From a bacterium (GTDB lineage: Bacteria > Desulfobacterota > Binatia > UBA12015), in assembly GCA_018970825.1 (NCBI GenBank), contig JAGWVP010000253.1, positions 1 to 5,240 on the forward strand: a DNA stretch of 5,240 bases, read 5' to 3'. The position numbers and the translations under genes were made by a program. The number at the start of each line of letters is the position of its first letter. The stretch's first letter is position 1. Positions 5,204 to 5,240 of this stretch are shown here, piece by piece. The notes under the pieces are model-generated. The model did no database searches, was not told where the DNA came from, and worked only from the letters and a program-made list of their open reading frames with translations.

Positions 5204-5238
5204 GGCGGGAGAGGTCGGTGTGCGCGACCTCTCCCGCC
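5204..5238. terminator. Perfect 14-bp stem-loop, probable transcription terminator
   Basis: Left arm 5204-5217 (GGCGGGAGAGGTCG) is exactly complementary to right arm 5225-5238 around a 7-nt loop. The long perfect stem in non-coding DNA about 160 nt after the operon fits a terminator, possibly shared with a convergent gene beyond the window. Any T-tract on the + strand would lie past 5240 and cannot be seen; no T run sits on the other side. Apart from this and the two features before it, 5048-5240 shows no gene. Confidence 0.5.
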
Positions 5239-5240
5239 CG

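Noticed and set aside
5154..5240. Possible gene start (ATG 5154 or 5163) running off the right edge
   Set aside because: No Shine-Dalgarno before either ATG, and the frame passes through a perfect 14-bp stem that looks like a terminator. Only 29 codons are visible, so it cannot be supported.
1..5240. CRISPR array, insertion sequence, rRNA or tRNA gene
   Set aside because: No regularly spaced direct repeats, no transposase motifs or terminal repeats, and no conserved RNA gene sequence was seen on either strand.

Overview
This is a very GC-rich window (about 70 % G+C by eye, with strong G/C preference at third codon positions). All supported genes are on the + strand. The gene content suggests an uncultured deltaproteobacterium-like lineage (Myxococcota, Binatota or similar) or a planctomycete/acidobacterium. 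It comprises a compact NFACT-R protein, a Cys-rich secreted protein with a cytochrome-c-like CX4CH domain, and a DUF1800/DUF1501 pair. The taxonomy is inference from family habits; there is no rRNA or other marker gene here.

Layout: positions 2-520 hold the 3' part of a gene for an NFACT-R (RqcH C-terminal type) RNA-binding domain protein, whose start lies upstream of the window. A perfect 13-bp inverted repeat is embedded in its last codons. Positions 521-726 are non-coding and hold two small hairpins, a good sigma70-like promoter (592-620) and a roughly 100-nt leader. This leads to a 34-residue single-span membrane protein at 727-831. Positions 832-962 are a second intergenic stretch with an AT-rich palindrome and two mutually exclusive inverted repeats, one of which overlaps the ribosome binding region of the next gene.

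Positions 963-5047 are a tight three-gene operon with gaps of 1 and 13 nt. First is an exported 339-residue protein with a Cys-rich N-terminal region and a C-terminal cytochrome-c-like domain (CX4CH plus a distal RMP methionine). Second is a 507-residue DUF1800 protein. Third is a 508-residue DUF1501 protein with a Tat signal. DUF1800 and DUF1501 are a recurrent gene pair of unknown function; DUF1501 belongs to the alkaline phosphatase/sulfatase-like superfamily. The plausible reading is one envelope-located or exported module combining a haem-type domain with a metal-dependent hydrolase-like protein. Substrate and reaction cannot be told from the sequence.

Positions 5048-5240 carry no convincing gene. 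They hold a hairpin directly after the last stop, a G-run cluster, and a perfect 14-bp stem at the window edge that looks like a terminator. The least ordinary items are the operon with its atypical haem motif, the 34-residue membrane protein behind its own promoter, and the structured leaders in front of both the small gene and the operon.
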